From Viridilinea sp964592425 (lineage in GTDB: Bacteria; Chloroflexota; Chloroflexia; Chloroflexales; Chloroflexaceae): a stretch of DNA of 64,000 nucleotides. Below, piece by piece: positions 41,632 to 51,154 of the stretch. The stretch lies in contig CAZQCG010000004.1 in the NCBI GenBank assembly GCA_964592425.1, positions 1 through 64,000 on the forward strand, in the 5' to 3' direction. Made by a program: the position numbers and the translations under genes. Under the pieces are notes generated by a model that was given only the letters and a program-made list of their open reading frames with translations, was not told the origin of the DNA and did not search any database. The first letter of the stretch is position 1; every line of letters begins with the position of its first letter.

Positions 41632-42491
41632 AGATTCGCTTCATCTTGGTGGTGCTCACGCACGATCAGATACTCGGCGAGGGCGACGAGGCTGTAGAAG
41701 GTGATGCCGACCAGGCCAGCGATCAGGATGGCCAGGAAGAGGGCCGGCGGGCGCGAGTTATAGAACTGGGCCGCGTTGAGGATCATCACGCCGATGCCTT
41801 CGCGGCTCCCGGCGGGCAACTCTGCGACAATCGCCCCGATCACACTGGCTGAAGCAGCGATCTTCAGCCCGGTAAAGAGGTAGGGCAACGAGGTGGGCAG
41901 ACGCAGCTTCCAGAAGGTCTGGGCTGGACTGGCCGCGTACGAACGCATGAGATCAAGGCTCTGTGGCGAAGCCGAGCGCAGCCCGCGCAGCATACCGATC
42001 AACACGGGAAAGAAGCTCAGGTAGGCGGCAACAAAGACCTTGGCCGCCCAGGATGGCGCACCCATGCGCCCGAGGCCAACCACCACCATCGGGGCAATCG
42101 CCAGGATGGGCACCGTCTGCGAGCCAATCACATAGGGCATCAGGCCGCGTTCGAGGATCTGCAGGCGCAGAAAGAGCAGGGCCAGCCCGAAACCAAGCAG
42201 CGAGCCGAGCAAAAAGCCGCCCAGGGCCGTGCGAAAGGTCGCCCAGGCGTTGATCAGCATCTGCACGATCAATAACGGCCCCTGCCCGCCACGGGTCGGG
42301 GTGAACATCGTCTCAACCAGCGCCCCCAGGTGGGGCAGGCGCTGGTCGGAGATGCCAAAAAGCAGCTTACTGCCCTCCCAGAGCAGCAGCAGCACAAGCA
42401 GCATCCCGATCACAGGCAAACTACGACGCAACCCCTTCTGCAAGGAGAAGCGCTTGAGCGCAGGGGTGCGATGCGAAGCGGGGTATGACAA
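41628..42491 (-). CDS. ABC transporter permease (SsuC/ThiX-like) 1
   Basis: First transporter gene of the cluster, giving a 287-residue permease with about six membrane segments and the conserved cytoplasmic loop LMRSYAASPAQTFWKLRLPTSLP. The start is not obvious. A TTG at 42491 has GGAGG 7 nt upstream and gives a normal length, whereas in-frame upstream starts (42602, 42656) add over 35 Arg/Cys/Pro-rich residues unlike any permease. It overlaps the ATPase gene by 4 bp. Confidence 0.85.
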   Translation of the reverse strand: MSYPASHRTPALKRFSLQKGLRRSLPVIGMLLVLLLLWEGSKLLFGISDQRLPHLGALVETMFTPTRGGQGPLLIVQMLINAWATFRTALGGFLLGSLLGFGLALLFLRLQILERGLMPYVIGSQTVPILAIAPMVVVGLGRMGAPSWAAKVFVAAYLSFFPVLIGMLRGLRSASPQSLDLMRSYAASPAQTFWKLRLPTSLPYLFTGLKIAASASVIGAIVAELPAGSREGIGVMILNAAQFYNSRPPALFLAILIAGLVGITFYSLVALAEYLIVREHHQDEANL

Positions 42492-42712
42492 GCGGAAACC
42501 TCCGCCCAAAGGGCTGGCTACGAGGTGGACACCGGGCCAACGCTGGCAGGGGGGATGGCCGGCACACCACACTGTAGCCCGGCCCGCGTCTGGCGATGTC
42601 ATCACGCCGGAGCGCTGACGTAGCGCGGCACGGCGGAGGGGTATGCGTTTCCGCAAGGGTTGTTACTGGGCAGTGTAACCGCCAAGCGATGCTTTGTCAA
42701 CGCTGCGCCAGC

Positions 42713-43723
42713 CTACGTCGCCCGGTAGCGCGGCACACCGTTCTCATCTTCGGCGACTTCGTCGAGGTTGGCGACCTCCAGCATGCCGCGCTGGTCAAGG
42801 TACTCGACATAGGCACCGACCTTCTGCAGGGCCAGCAGCTCGTCGTAGCCACCCAGCACGGGGTAGAGCGCCGTGGTCAACGCGCTGATCGAGTAGGGCT
42901 CGGCGCAGGCTTCGTAGATGCGCGCGATGCGCTGGGTCTGGGTCGCCTCGATTGTCGCCAGGGCCGCCGCCAGGTCATGCACCGGCTCATCGTGGCCACC
43001 GAGAGCCAGGCGCACCCCTGTGACGCTGGCCATTCTGCGGATGGAGAGTAGAAAGTGATCGACGCCAGTGGCCGCGTTGAGGCTTTCGGGGGCCAGAAAG
43101 ATTGCCACGTTCGGCAAGACATGGTCGGCGGTGAGCAGCACATCTTCGATCTGTAGGCAGACCTGGCCCGGGCAGTGGCCAGGGACATGGATGACCTGGA
43201 AGAGGCCGTCAAGCCGATCGCCATCACGCAGCACCGTCTGCACCTCTACCGAGCGGAAGAGGTCTTTGCTCCAGCCGTACATCGCCAGCAGGCGCGCCCG
43301 GTGCTCTTCACTCAAGCCAGCCCGACGCAGAAAGACGGCCAGGCGGAAACGGGTGAGGGCCAGGCGCTCTTTGTGGTGGATCAGTACGCGGCGGTCAAGC
43401 TCATGAATGGCAATTGGCGCATCAGTCAGCTGGCGCACCATATTCAAGCCACCATGGTGATCAATATGGGCGTGGGTGATCACCACCCGGTCAATATCGG
43501 CCCAGCCGAGCGTCTCCCCCCACTCGCTGCGCAGGCGCTCCATCCCCTCACGCAGATGGGTATCGCTGGGACCCTGGCCACTGCCGACGTCAATCAGAGC
43601 CACATAGTCGCCAGCAATCACCAGGTGAGCGTAGGCGAGCAGGTTGGGGAAGACTTGCAGGGGCAGGCGGTAGATGCGCGCCCCACCAGCGGTGAAAAAA
43701 CGCGTAATGCTTGCGTCAGCCAT
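42713..43723 (-). CDS. Metallo-beta-lactamase-fold hydrolase
   Basis: A 336-residue protein with the MBL metal site THAHIDHHGG (about 83-92), a later ligand in HVPGHCPGQV, and LTADHVLPNV. A C-terminal helical region (about 245-336) with YEACAEPYSISALTTALYP resembles the winged-helix tail of LACTB2-like MBL hydrolases. The substrate is unknown. It lies upstream of the pyrimidine-type ABC operon but is separated from it by about 220 bp, so co-regulation is uncertain. Confidence 0.87.
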   Translation of the reverse strand: MADASITRFFTAGGARIYRLPLQVFPNLLAYAHLVIAGDYVALIDVGSGQGPSDTHLREGMERLRSEWGETLGWADIDRVVITHAHIDHHGGLNMVRQLTDAPIAIHELDRRVLIHHKERLALTRFRLAVFLRRAGLSEEHRARLLAMYGWSKDLFRSVEVQTVLRDGDRLDGLFQVIHVPGHCPGQVCLQIEDVLLTADHVLPNVAIFLAPESLNAATGVDHFLLSIRRMASVTGVRLALGGHDEPVHDLAAALATIEATQTQRIARIYEACAEPYSISALTTALYPVLGGYDELLALQKVGAYVEYLDQRGMLEVANLDEVAEDENGVPRYRAT

Positions 43724-43747
43724 AAGCTTCTTTGCGCTGCGAACGGC

Positions 43748-44374
43748 TCATGCCGCGTCTACCGACTTATAGCCACCCCGTCCGCGGGGCGTAAAGGACT
43801 CGCTGAGGTTATTGATAATCGCGCTGGCCAGCTGGAGCTCAATGCGCAAGATAACGCGCAAGCTCTGCTGATCACGCTGGGGCCATTGCTCAAAAATATC
43901 GGCGACTGTGGTGCTGACCAGTTGCACATAGTCGAGTTGCAGGCGTTGTGCCCCCGGCATGTAGATACGCCGCACCTCGACCGCCACCGGCTCCATCTCG
44001 GCGGCCTCAGCGGGGTAGTAGCGCTCAAAGGCGCTATGCACCGCCCGCTGAAACATCCGCACTAGCTCAACATCACTGCGCTCCTGCGCATCAACCAGGG
44101 TCGCCGTATAGGTCCATGTAAGATCAAGCGGCTCAGTCGGTAGCTCGCGGCCCTCGGCAATCAACTGATGGATGGCCGACCAGGTGAAATTCACTTCGAG
44201 GTAGGGCGGCAGATTGGCTGGCGTCAATGGCTCGTCGTGCTCAGGAAAGAGCTCGATCTTGCATGTGCGGTCATGGGCCGTCGGGATCACGCTCTCGATA
44301 AAGGCGTGCTCGTGCAGACCCACAGCGAGCCAGGCGTCCTCCAGACCAGCCACCAGATCGTCATAGGTCAGCAT
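43748..44374 (-). CDS. Conserved-looking hypothetical protein (208 aa)
   Basis: Acidic soluble protein without signal peptide or membrane segments. Stretches such as YDDLVAGLEDAWLAVGLHEH, LPPYLEVNFTWSAIHQLIAEG and the ending NNLSESFTPRGRGGYKSVD have the even composition of a real protein. I do not recognise the family. ATG 44374 is favoured because GTGGAG lies upstream; the in-frame start at 44461 would add a Trp/Cys-rich stretch. It is 24 bp upstream of the MBL-fold hydrolase gene on the same strand, so the two are probably co-transcribed. Confidence 0.7.
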   Translation of the reverse strand: MLTYDDLVAGLEDAWLAVGLHEHAFIESVIPTAHDRTCKIELFPEHDEPLTPANLPPYLEVNFTWSAIHQLIAEGRELPTEPLDLTWTYTATLVDAQERSDVELVRMFQRAVHSAFERYYPAEAAEMEPVAVEVRRIYMPGAQRLQLDYVQLVSTTVADIFEQWPQRDQQSLRVILRIELQLASAIINNLSESFTPRGRGGYKSVDAA

Positions 44375-44804
44375 GCAGATGCTCCACTTTGCGCAGATCG
44401 TCAGGCTATTGTACCGCCACCAGGGCCGCGAGGCAACCGGGTGCAGCGTAGAGTCTTGCACCGCACCGCCCGCCGCAGCGAATCAATGGCGTCGGGTCGG
44501 GCCGGTATCCCCGCCCGCGCCGCGGCGTATGGCGCCATTGCCACGTAGCGCATGGCGGGCGGACACGTGGATCCGCCCCTACCCGGTGCGGATTCGGTGC
44601 AAACCAATGCGTGACACCCGAGGCAACCTACGCCGCACCCAGGGCAACCTGAGCGCCTATGGTATCATACGCTTTTGGATTCTGGATTGCCGAGCATGCT
44701 TCAAATAAGGCTTCAGCTCCACACCTCCACATCATCACACACTGGAAGCGGAGGGCTATGGTTAAGCGCACCCAGCCAATTCTGAAACATGCCCTACTGC
44801 ACGT
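44375..44804. repeat. 430-bp gene-free stretch with dispersed-type palindrome
   Basis: A hairpin GGGCGGA (44557-44563) / TCCGCCC (44572-44578) with flanking CACGTG-like sequence resembles a dispersed extragenic repeat. A TATCAT near 44662 may be a -10 box for the following membrane glycosyltransferase. No gene is seen here. Confidence 0.45.
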
Positions 44805-46898
44805 ATGCTTGCCTCGCCACTGCGGCGGATCGGCCCTGAGCGCGCCTATCGCCTGAGCCTGGCTCTGTGTATCATGATCAGTCTGGCCCTGCGGGTCTGG
44901 TTCTGGTCATGGCAGGCCCCGGCGGGGGCAGTGCAACCGGGCGATCCCGCAGAGTATTACCGCGCCGCCCTGCACATCCTTCAGGGCGGCTATCACGATA
45001 CGGGCAAGTGGTTACGTCCGCCGCTCTACCCGGCGCTGCTGGCCCTGATGTTCGGGCTTGGCGGCGTCGATGTGCGCCAGGCGCTCCTCGGCCAGGCTCT
45101 GCTCACGGGGGTCGGCGTGCTGGCCTGGGCCTGGCTAGGGCGACGGCGCTTTGCCAGCCGGACGGTTGGCCTGCTCAGCGCCTTGATCGCCGCCACCTTC
45201 GTGCCGCTGGCCAGCTTCGGCAGCGTACTCTTTGCCGAGGCGCTCTTCGTCGTGCTGATTGTGCTCGCGCTGGCCCTGCTTGACCTGGCCATCGTCGAAG
45301 GCCGACGCCGCTGGGCCTTGCTCGCCGGCCTCGTCCTGGCCCTGGCGGCCCTGAGCCGTGCAGTGGCCCTGCTGTTCATTCCAGTCGCCGCCCTGCTCGT
45401 GCTGCTGTTGGCCCCGCCGCCACCCGCAGGCGGACGGACGGCCCGCCTGCGAGCCCCTCTGCTGCTGCTGCTCGGCGCGGCCCTGCTGATCGGGCCGTGG
45501 GCGCTCAGAAACTATGCTGTCCACCAGCGCCTCATCCTCGTCGATACCAACGGCGGCATCAGTATGTGGTACGGCACAGTACGCAGTGAAGAGGAACGCC
45601 TTGCTGGCGAAGCGGCCATCTTCGGCCAGCCCAACCTGGCCGACCGCCAGGCCGTTGCCATGCAGCTGACCCTCGCCCGCATCAAGGAAGATCCGGGCTT
45701 CTTCCTCAGCCGGGTGCGCTTCAAGATCGCCTCGCTCTTCCTGCTTCAATCACGCAGCTTTGCCGTCGGCGACGTGGTCACGATCAGCCCACGCGACGAG
45801 CAGATCGCCCTCAGTGCTGGCGAAAATCCACGTCCGCTCAGCCTGCTGGCCGACCTGCAGTACAGCTTGATTATGCTCGGCGGGATCGCCGGGCTGGTCT
45901 TTGCCCCCGCCTGGCGGCGAAGCCTGCCCACGCTGCTCTGGTTACTCTTCGGTGTACTGCTCTCGGCGATCACCGTGGCCCACCACCGGCTCCGCCTGCC
46001 CCTGGTAGGCGTGCTCATCCCCTTCGCTGCCTATGCTATCTGGCGGCTGCCAGCAGCGCTGCGCACCCTCCGGCACGGCCTCACCCGTCCGGCTCTCTGG
46101 CGCACTGGTCTGGTGCTGCTGGGCTGGCTGGCCTTCGTCGGGCTGATCTTCAGCACGCGCTACCTCAGCTGGGCCCGCGCCGAACTGATCGCCGTCGAAG
46201 GACGCCAGGCCCTCGCCCGCGGCGACACGCTCGCCGCTGAGGCGGCGCTCCAGGCTGCCTATGCCGCCGATGCGGGCAACTCGCTGCGCCCCATCGCCCT
46301 GGGTGACCTGGCGATGCAGACGGGGGATCGCCCTGCCGCAGCCGAGTGGTTCGCCCAGGCCGCCGCGCTCGAACCCCGCAGCCTCTACGCCCTGGCTCAG
46401 CAGATCTGGCTCGCCACTTTCGCCGACGATCACGCAGCGGCAAACGCGGCCCTGGCGGCGATCGCTGGCTTTGGGCGTGATACGAACGACTTGTATCTGT
46501 GGGCCTGGGAGGCCGTGCCCACCCCCGCCCCTGAGCGTCTCGTGCCCGGCGACGCCATGGCCCTGGGCCACTACCGTGGCTTCGCTCCCGCCACCTTCGA
46601 CCTGCCGCGTGGGCGCTGGACCCTGGGCGAAGCCGAGATGCGCCTGGCTGGCTGCGGCGATCTCCGCCTGGAACTGCGTGGCCCCGCCGGACGTCCGGTC
46701 AGCCTCAGTGTGGGCGAAGTGACCCAGACGGTCACAATGGACGGTAGCCTGATGACGGTAGCGTTGCCGGTGGCAAGCAGCGCCTGCCCCGCCGAGACAC
46801 CCCTGATGCTACACATTAGCAGCCCGACCAGCCTGCTCGATCTTGAACAAGCGCCCTGGATGACCGGCGTGGCAGTCATCAGCGTCACTCGATCCTAA
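44805..46898 (+). CDS. Membrane glycosyltransferase, GT39/PMT-like
   Basis: A 697-residue integral membrane protein with ten or more hydrophobic segments (about 15-470). The first external loop holds GDPAEYYRAALHILQGG and WLRPPLYPALLALMFGLGG, the acidic-residue and RPPLYP pattern of ArnT/PMT-type lipid-linked sugar transferases. The last 220 residues form a soluble part with a TPR-like stretch (ALARGDTLAAEAALQAAYAAD) and a terminal beta-rich segment. The likely role is transfer of a polyprenyl-linked sugar to lipid or protein outside the membrane. Its stop overlaps that of the convergent metallopeptidase by 3 bp. Confidence 0.83.
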   Translation: MLASPLRRIGPERAYRLSLALCIMISLALRVWFWSWQAPAGAVQPGDPAEYYRAALHILQGGYHDTGKWLRPPLYPALLALMFGLGGVDVRQALLGQALLTGVGVLAWAWLGRRRFASRTVGLLSALIAATFVPLASFGSVLFAEALFVVLIVLALALLDLAIVEGRRRWALLAGLVLALAALSRAVALLFIPVAALLVLLLAPPPPAGGRTARLRAPLLLLLGAALLIGPWALRNYAVHQRLILVDTNGGISMWYGTVRSEEERLAGEAAIFGQPNLADRQAVAMQLTLARIKEDPGFFLSRVRFKIASLFLLQSRSFAVGDVVTISPRDEQIALSAGENPRPLSLLADLQYSLIMLGGIAGLVFAPAWRRSLPTLLWLLFGVLLSAITVAHHRLRLPLVGVLIPFAAYAIWRLPAALRTLRHGLTRPALWRTGLVLLGWLAFVGLIFSTRYLSWARAELIAVEGRQALARGDTLAAEAALQAAYAADAGNSLRPIALGDLAMQTGDRPAAAEWFAQAAALEPRSLYALAQQIWLATFADDHAAANAALAAIAGFGRDTNDLYLWAWEAVPTPAPERLVPGDAMALGHYRGFAPATFDLPRGRWTLGEAEMRLAGCGDLRLELRGPAGRPVSLSVGEVTQTVTMDGSLMTVALPVASSACPAETPLMLHISSPTSLLDLEQAPWMTGVAVISVTRS

Positions 46899-48679
46899 AA
46901 GATCACCAGGGGCAGCAGCGTCGTATAACCACCAGGCACGCTCAGGGCAGTGGAGAAGTTGTCCGCCGCGTCGCCGAAGCGCAGGCTCACTGGTTGCCCA
47001 AGCGCCGCATCGCCCAGGTTGAGGGTCGCGCTGAAGGGAGCCTGCTGGGCCGCCCCACTGCCGATGCGCCACTCGACGGTGGTGACGGCACTGGTGCTGT
47101 CACTTGCCGCCAGGCGGAGCAGCCCGGCCTGCTGAGGATCACGTACCGCGCTGCCAACAGGGGCCTGGGTATCCAGCACCACCTCGAGGGGATAGAAGGG
47201 CGACACGAGCCCGGCGCTGTCGCGGAAGCGCACATAGAGCGTGTGCAGCCCATCGCCCGCGCCAAGCGTGTAGCTCAACTGCGCCGCATAGGGCTGCCAG
47301 CTTGCCTCGGCCAGGCTGGCAGCGTCGGCGATCTGCACGGCCAGGGCTGGCTGCGCTGCCGCCAGATCCAGGCTGATCTGCCGGCTATTGCTGAAGGCAG
47401 GGGCGGTCGGGCGATAGGCGGGAGCCGCGCCAGCCCCTGCCACACTCAGCTGGCGCAGACTCGGCGTCGAGTAGACCCCGGCACTGTTAAGCGCCCGCAC
47501 CTCAAGCCTGTATTCGCCATCGTAGAGCGGCAATTCAAGGCTGAAAGCTTCTTCGGCGCTGTCGTAAGCCCTATCTGCGGGAGGCACAGGCTGCCAGGGG
47601 CCATTGTCGATGCGCAACTCAACCTGGCTGATCGTATTGATGCTAACCGGCTGCTGACTGGCGGTGCTCAGAGGCTGGTCAATCACCTGCCCGCTCAACA
47701 GCGGATGGGCGCTCCCGGCGACCTGGCCACCCGCGCTCAGGGCCACACTGGGCGTGGTGTCAAGGGGATCGATCAGGCCGTCCTGGTCGCTATCGCGGTA
47801 GCCCACCTGGGCCAGCGCCGAGGCGTCCACCTGGCCAGCGGCGAAGGCGCTGTTCGGGTCGAGCATAATGCTCGCCAGACCAGGGCCGCAATCACCAAAA
47901 CGGCTGTTGCTGGTTGGCGCATCGAGATAGCCACTGGTCTGCGTGCAACTGACCCCCGCGCCGGGGTATTGATCGAGCGCCTCGAAGATATGGCCAAGCT
48001 CGTGGGCGACAATCGGGGCCATCTGGCTGCTGCCATAGCCGCCTACGTCCGAGCTAAGCACCATCAGCGGGCCGCCGACATAGGCATAGGCAAAACGATC
48101 ATCGTTGAAAGCATTAGCCGGGCTGGTTGAACTGTCGGCGACGAAGATCAGGCTGCTCCAATCGGCCTGGTCGGCGCTGCGCCGGGCCTCAACGGCTGCA
48201 TAAGCCTGATCAAAGTAGTTCGTACCACCGAAGCCGAGCTGGCTCAGCGTAGCACCGATCCAGAGCCCCTCGTCAGCAAGCCCGTGGCTGATCGGCTCAT
48301 AGGCCATCGGCACTACGTCTGTATGCAGACTGAAGCTGAGCCGGGCCAACGGCAACCGGGCGCTCCACCAGTCCAGGGCCGCCTGTACCTGCGTCTGGAC
48401 CAGCGCAACTTCCTCAGCGCTCCACTCCTCCGTCGAAGCCTCACGCGCACCATTGCTCTCCGGCAGCAGCAACCAGATCGCCACACGCCCGGCCATAAAC
48501 TGGCTCGGCCCACGGCTAGCGGTGGCCAGACCCGCACTGCTGGGAGGCGGGGCAACCAGAGCATCGTTGCTGAGCGAAGGGGGGGGGGGGCTAGCAGCGG
48601 AGGCGACGACCGGGTTGAGGCCAAACAGCGTGCTGAGCAGGCACAGCACCAGCGTGGAGACAAAGATGAGCCGAAGCAT
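46895..48679 (-). CDS. Secreted zinc metallopeptidase-like protein
   Basis: A 594-residue exported protein. The signal peptide (about 1-28) is followed by a Pro/Ser stretch, a catalytic domain (about 65-310) with the zinc motif VAHELGHIFEALDQY, and a calcium-loop-like DSDQDGLIDPLD. A C-terminal half of two or three beta-sandwich repeats follows (about 340-594: VELRIDNGPWQPVP, YRLEVRALNSAG). It probably degrades external protein or is surface-displayed. The codons just after the signal peptide contain a 12-base C homopolymer, so a one-base slip would abolish expression. Confidence 0.8.
   Translation of the reverse strand: MLRLIFVSTLVLCLLSTLFGLNPVVASAASPPPPSLSNDALVAPPPSSAGLATASRGPSQFMAGRVAIWLLLPESNGAREASTEEWSAEEVALVQTQVQAALDWWSARLPLARLSFSLHTDVVPMAYEPISHGLADEGLWIGATLSQLGFGGTNYFDQAYAAVEARRSADQADWSSLIFVADSSTSPANAFNDDRFAYAYVGGPLMVLSSDVGGYGSSQMAPIVAHELGHIFEALDQYPGAGVSCTQTSGYLDAPTSNSRFGDCGPGLASIMLDPNSAFAAGQVDASALAQVGYRDSDQDGLIDPLDTTPSVALSAGGQVAGSAHPLLSGQVIDQPLSTASQQPVSINTISQVELRIDNGPWQPVPPADRAYDSAEEAFSLELPLYDGEYRLEVRALNSAGVYSTPSLRQLSVAGAGAAPAYRPTAPAFSNSRQISLDLAAAQPALAVQIADAASLAEASWQPYAAQLSYTLGAGDGLHTLYVRFRDSAGLVSPFYPLEVVLDTQAPVGSAVRDPQQAGLLRLAASDSTSAVTTVEWRIGSGAAQQAPFSATLNLGDAALGQPVSLRFGDAADNFSTALSVPGGYTTLLPLVIF
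48579..48590 (-). repeat. 12-bp homopolymeric C (G on plus) tract inside the metallopeptidase gene
   Basis: Twelve consecutive G residues on the plus strand encode four prolines after the signal peptide. The reading frame is open only with the present length modulo 3. Such tracts mutate by slipped-strand mispairing and are classical phase-variation switches; assembly or sequencing error at the homopolymer must also be considered. Confidence 0.8.
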
Positions 48680-48906
48680 AGATGTTCCCTGGGAGGATGA
48701 AGCGGGAGTGCTGGAACAGCTGAGCTTCGACCAGAGAACACGGCAGCGGGAGCATCAGAAGATGCGTTGGTGGCCGGGCCGCGACGCTGCTGGTGAAGCT
48801 GTACAAGAGCTACACCTATGCTACGCCCGGCCGGGCCTATGGGCTAGAGAGTTGTTAGTCCCGTCAACCTCAGGCGAGGGGTACAGAGGGGCGGGGGAAG
48901 AGAGTA

Positions 48907-49611
48907 CTACTGCGGGCGCACGAGCAGCGGTGCAAGCCGCCCGGCCCGCCACAGACCAACCACCTCGACCGGGCCAAAGCTGATCCGCCCATCGGGCGTG
49001 CCAGCCAGGGCCGCGCTGAGGGCCGGGTCGTAGGGCGATGGCACAAGTTTGATCTGCAACGCACCAGCCTCGGGCACCCCACCAGGGCCTAGTTGCTCAA
49101 CCAGCAGGGCCGAATCGGGAGTACGCAACAGCTGGGCAACTAGGCGTACCGGCTGGTTCTCGTAGAGCCGACTGTTGCTAAGCAGCAGGGGCATATGCAC
49201 CTCAGGCGCGCTACGCGGCACAAGTTGTGCCTCGACCAACCTGTAGGCGTACCGACCCTCAGGGCCGTAGGAAGCAGGCCCCTCAAGCTGGCCCCACAGC
49301 TCGACCAGGGTGTAGCGCAGCGTGCCACTCTGCGCAAAGGGTGTATCCTCCGGCAAAGGCGGGAGCGTTTCAAGCCAGAGTTGCCCGGTCGTCTCGCTCA
49401 GCGGCCCCTCGGGGCCAAGGCGCTCAGCCAGGAATGGGCCATCGGGGCCACGCACAAGATAGGCAAAACTGTGGACCGGGCCAGGTGGCGGATCGGCGAG
49501 CAGTTCACTGATCAATGGAACACTGGCCAGCGCAACAGGGGTAGCCGTGGGAGACACGCCACCGCAGGCAACCAGGCTCAGGCTGAGGACGAAGAGGACC
49601 AGGTAACGCAT
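48907..49611 (-). CDS. Putative lipoprotein of unknown function (234 aa)
   Basis: Begins with a short lipoprotein signal (LSLSLVACGG, lipobox cysteine at about residue 16). The mature part alternates strands, with repeated phrases of the type AYLVRGPDGPFLAERLGPEGP and RTPDSALLVEQLGPGG, suggesting two related beta-rich modules that may be internal duplicates. No family is recognised. A TACAAT -10 box at 49618-49623 on the minus strand lies 6 nt before the ATG, so the mRNA is probably leaderless. It diverges from the HMG-CoA reductase gene. Confidence 0.75.
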   Translation of the reverse strand: MRYLVLFVLSLSLVACGGVSPTATPVALASVPLISELLADPPPGPVHSFAYLVRGPDGPFLAERLGPEGPLSETTGQLWLETLPPLPEDTPFAQSGTLRYTLVELWGQLEGPASYGPEGRYAYRLVEAQLVPRSAPEVHMPLLLSNSRLYENQPVRLVAQLLRTPDSALLVEQLGPGGVPEAGALQIKLVPSPYDPALSAALAGTPDGRISFGPVEVVGLWRAGRLAPLLVRPQ

Positions 49612-49785
49612 AGCGTCATTGTAGCATAGCCGAAAACAGGTGGGCAGCACCATACTGATAGCCTTCGACAGGCCCATGATAGGTTCTGACAGTTCTTTCA
49701 GGGCTTCTGGAAGCCACGACGGTGTTACAATCGGTTGAGAAGTGCTTGCGTCACTACTCACGAGTGGGAGGAAATAGTCGAAAAT
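49612..49785. promoter_or_regulatory. Divergent promoter region: lipoprotein gene / HMG-CoA reductase gene
   Basis: A minus-strand -10 box lies at 49618-49623. On the plus strand TACAAT at 49726-49731 is a plausible -10 for the reductase gene, about 55 bp before its start. GGAGG at about 49765 is rather far from the ATG at 49786, so an upstream non-ATG start is possible. Confidence 0.45.
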
Positions 49786-51075
49786 ATGGGTACACAGAAC
49801 TCGCGGCTCCAGGGCTTTTACCAGCTCAACCCGTTCGAGCGGCTGCAAATGGTCAAGTCGTTTGACGGCCTTTGCGACGAAGACCTGCGCGTGCTTCACG
49901 GCGGCCAGGGCATTCTCAGCGTTGAGCGTGCCGACAAGATGATTGAGAATGTCGTCGGCACATATAACCTGCCTCTGGGGATCGCGACCAACTTCCAGAT
50001 CAACGGGCGCGATTACCTCATCCCCATGGTGGTGGAAGAGCCGTCAATCGTTGCCGGTGCCAGCTATGCGGCCAAGTTGATCCGTGAAGGTGGCGGGTTC
50101 CAGACCAGCAGCACCGAGCCGCTGATGATCGGCCAGGTGCAGATCGTTGGTGTGACCACCCCCCAGAGTGCCCGTCACGATATTCTGGCCCGTAAAGATG
50201 AGATCCTTGAACTGGCCAATGCCCAGAGCCGCTCACTTGTGAGCCTGGGTGGCGGAGCGCGTGATGTCGAGGTACACCTGCACCCGACGAGCCCGATGGG
50301 GCCGATGCTGGTCGTACATCTGATCGTCGACTGCCGCGACGCGATGGGGGCCAATGCGATCAATACAATGTGCGAGGCCGTGGCCCCCCTGCTTGAGCTG
50401 ATCAGCGGCGGACGGGTCTACCTGCGCATTCTCTCTAACCTGAGCGACCGCCGCCTGGCGCGGGCACGTTGTGTCGTCCCAACCGAGGCCCTGGCTCGCG
50501 ATGGCCTGAGCGGCGAAGAGGTTGCCGAAGGCATCATGTGGGCCTATGCCTTTGCCGCAGTTGACCCCTACCGTGCGACGACCCATAACAAGGGCATCCT
50601 CAACGGGATCGACCCGGTGATCGTGGCGACCGGTAATGACTGGCGGGCGATTGAGGCCGGAGCACACGCCTATGCCGCCCGCTCGGGCCTCTACCGCTCA
50701 CTGAGCGTCTGGGAGCGCGACGAAGTCGGGAACCTGGTCGGGACGCTTGAAATGCCCCTCGCTGTGGGCATCGTCGGCGGGGCAACCAAGGTACACCCGG
50801 CAGCCCAGACCGTGCTCAAGCTGCTCAATGTGCGCAGCGCCACTGAACTGGCCGAGATTGCCGTCTGTGCTGGCCTGGCCAGCAACCTGGCTGCGATGCG
50901 CGCCCTGGCCTGCGAAGGCATCAACCAGGGCCATATGGGCCTGCACGCACGCCAGATTGCCATGGCCGCCGGGGCCCACGGGGCCCTGGTTGACGAGGTG
51001 GCCCGGCGCATGGTCGAGGAGCGTACGATCAAGCCGGCCCGCGCCGAAGAGCTGGTGGCCGAGTTGCGTGGGTAA
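49786..51075 (+). CDS. mvaA: Class II hydroxymethylglutaryl-CoA reductase
   Basis: Catalyses the HMG-CoA/mevalonate interconversion. The 429-residue class II enzyme shows GFYQLNPFERLQMV at the start and the acidic site IENVVGTYNLPLGIATN. It also has DAMGANAINTMCEAVAP in the dinucleotide-binding domain, the catalytic lysine in THNKGILNGIDPV and the histidine in NQGHMGLHARQIAMAAG. With the HMG-CoA synthase gene downstream it should work toward mevalonate and isoprenoids, although many class II enzymes were first described as degradative. The gap of about 200 bp to the next gene contains a hairpin. Confidence 0.93.
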   Translation: MGTQNSRLQGFYQLNPFERLQMVKSFDGLCDEDLRVLHGGQGILSVERADKMIENVVGTYNLPLGIATNFQINGRDYLIPMVVEEPSIVAGASYAAKLIREGGGFQTSSTEPLMIGQVQIVGVTTPQSARHDILARKDEILELANAQSRSLVSLGGGARDVEVHLHPTSPMGPMLVVHLIVDCRDAMGANAINTMCEAVAPLLELISGGRVYLRILSNLSDRRLARARCVVPTEALARDGLSGEEVAEGIMWAYAFAAVDPYRATTHNKGILNGIDPVIVATGNDWRAIEAGAHAYAARSGLYRSLSVWERDEVGNLVGTLEMPLAVGIVGGATKVHPAAQTVLKLLNVRSATELAEIAVCAGLASNLAAMRALACEGINQGHMGLHARQIAMAAGAHGALVDEVARRMVEERTIKPARAEELVAELRG

Positions 51076-51154
51076 ACGATGGATCAGCATCAGCCATTCC
51101 AGCACGAGCATCACTCTGATCGCGCTGTGGAGGTGTGGAGCTGAAACGGCGATG

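Noticed and set aside
42492..42656. N-terminal 55-residue extension of the first pyrimidine-type permease
   Set aside because: The extension is Arg/Cys/Pro-rich and lies before a well-placed ribosome-binding site and TTG start at 42491.
42480..42680. TPP riboswitch upstream of the NMT1/THI5-type transporter
   Set aside because: None of the conserved THI-box sequences (CTGAGA, or the ACCTGATCTGG-type stretch) could be found on the minus strand.
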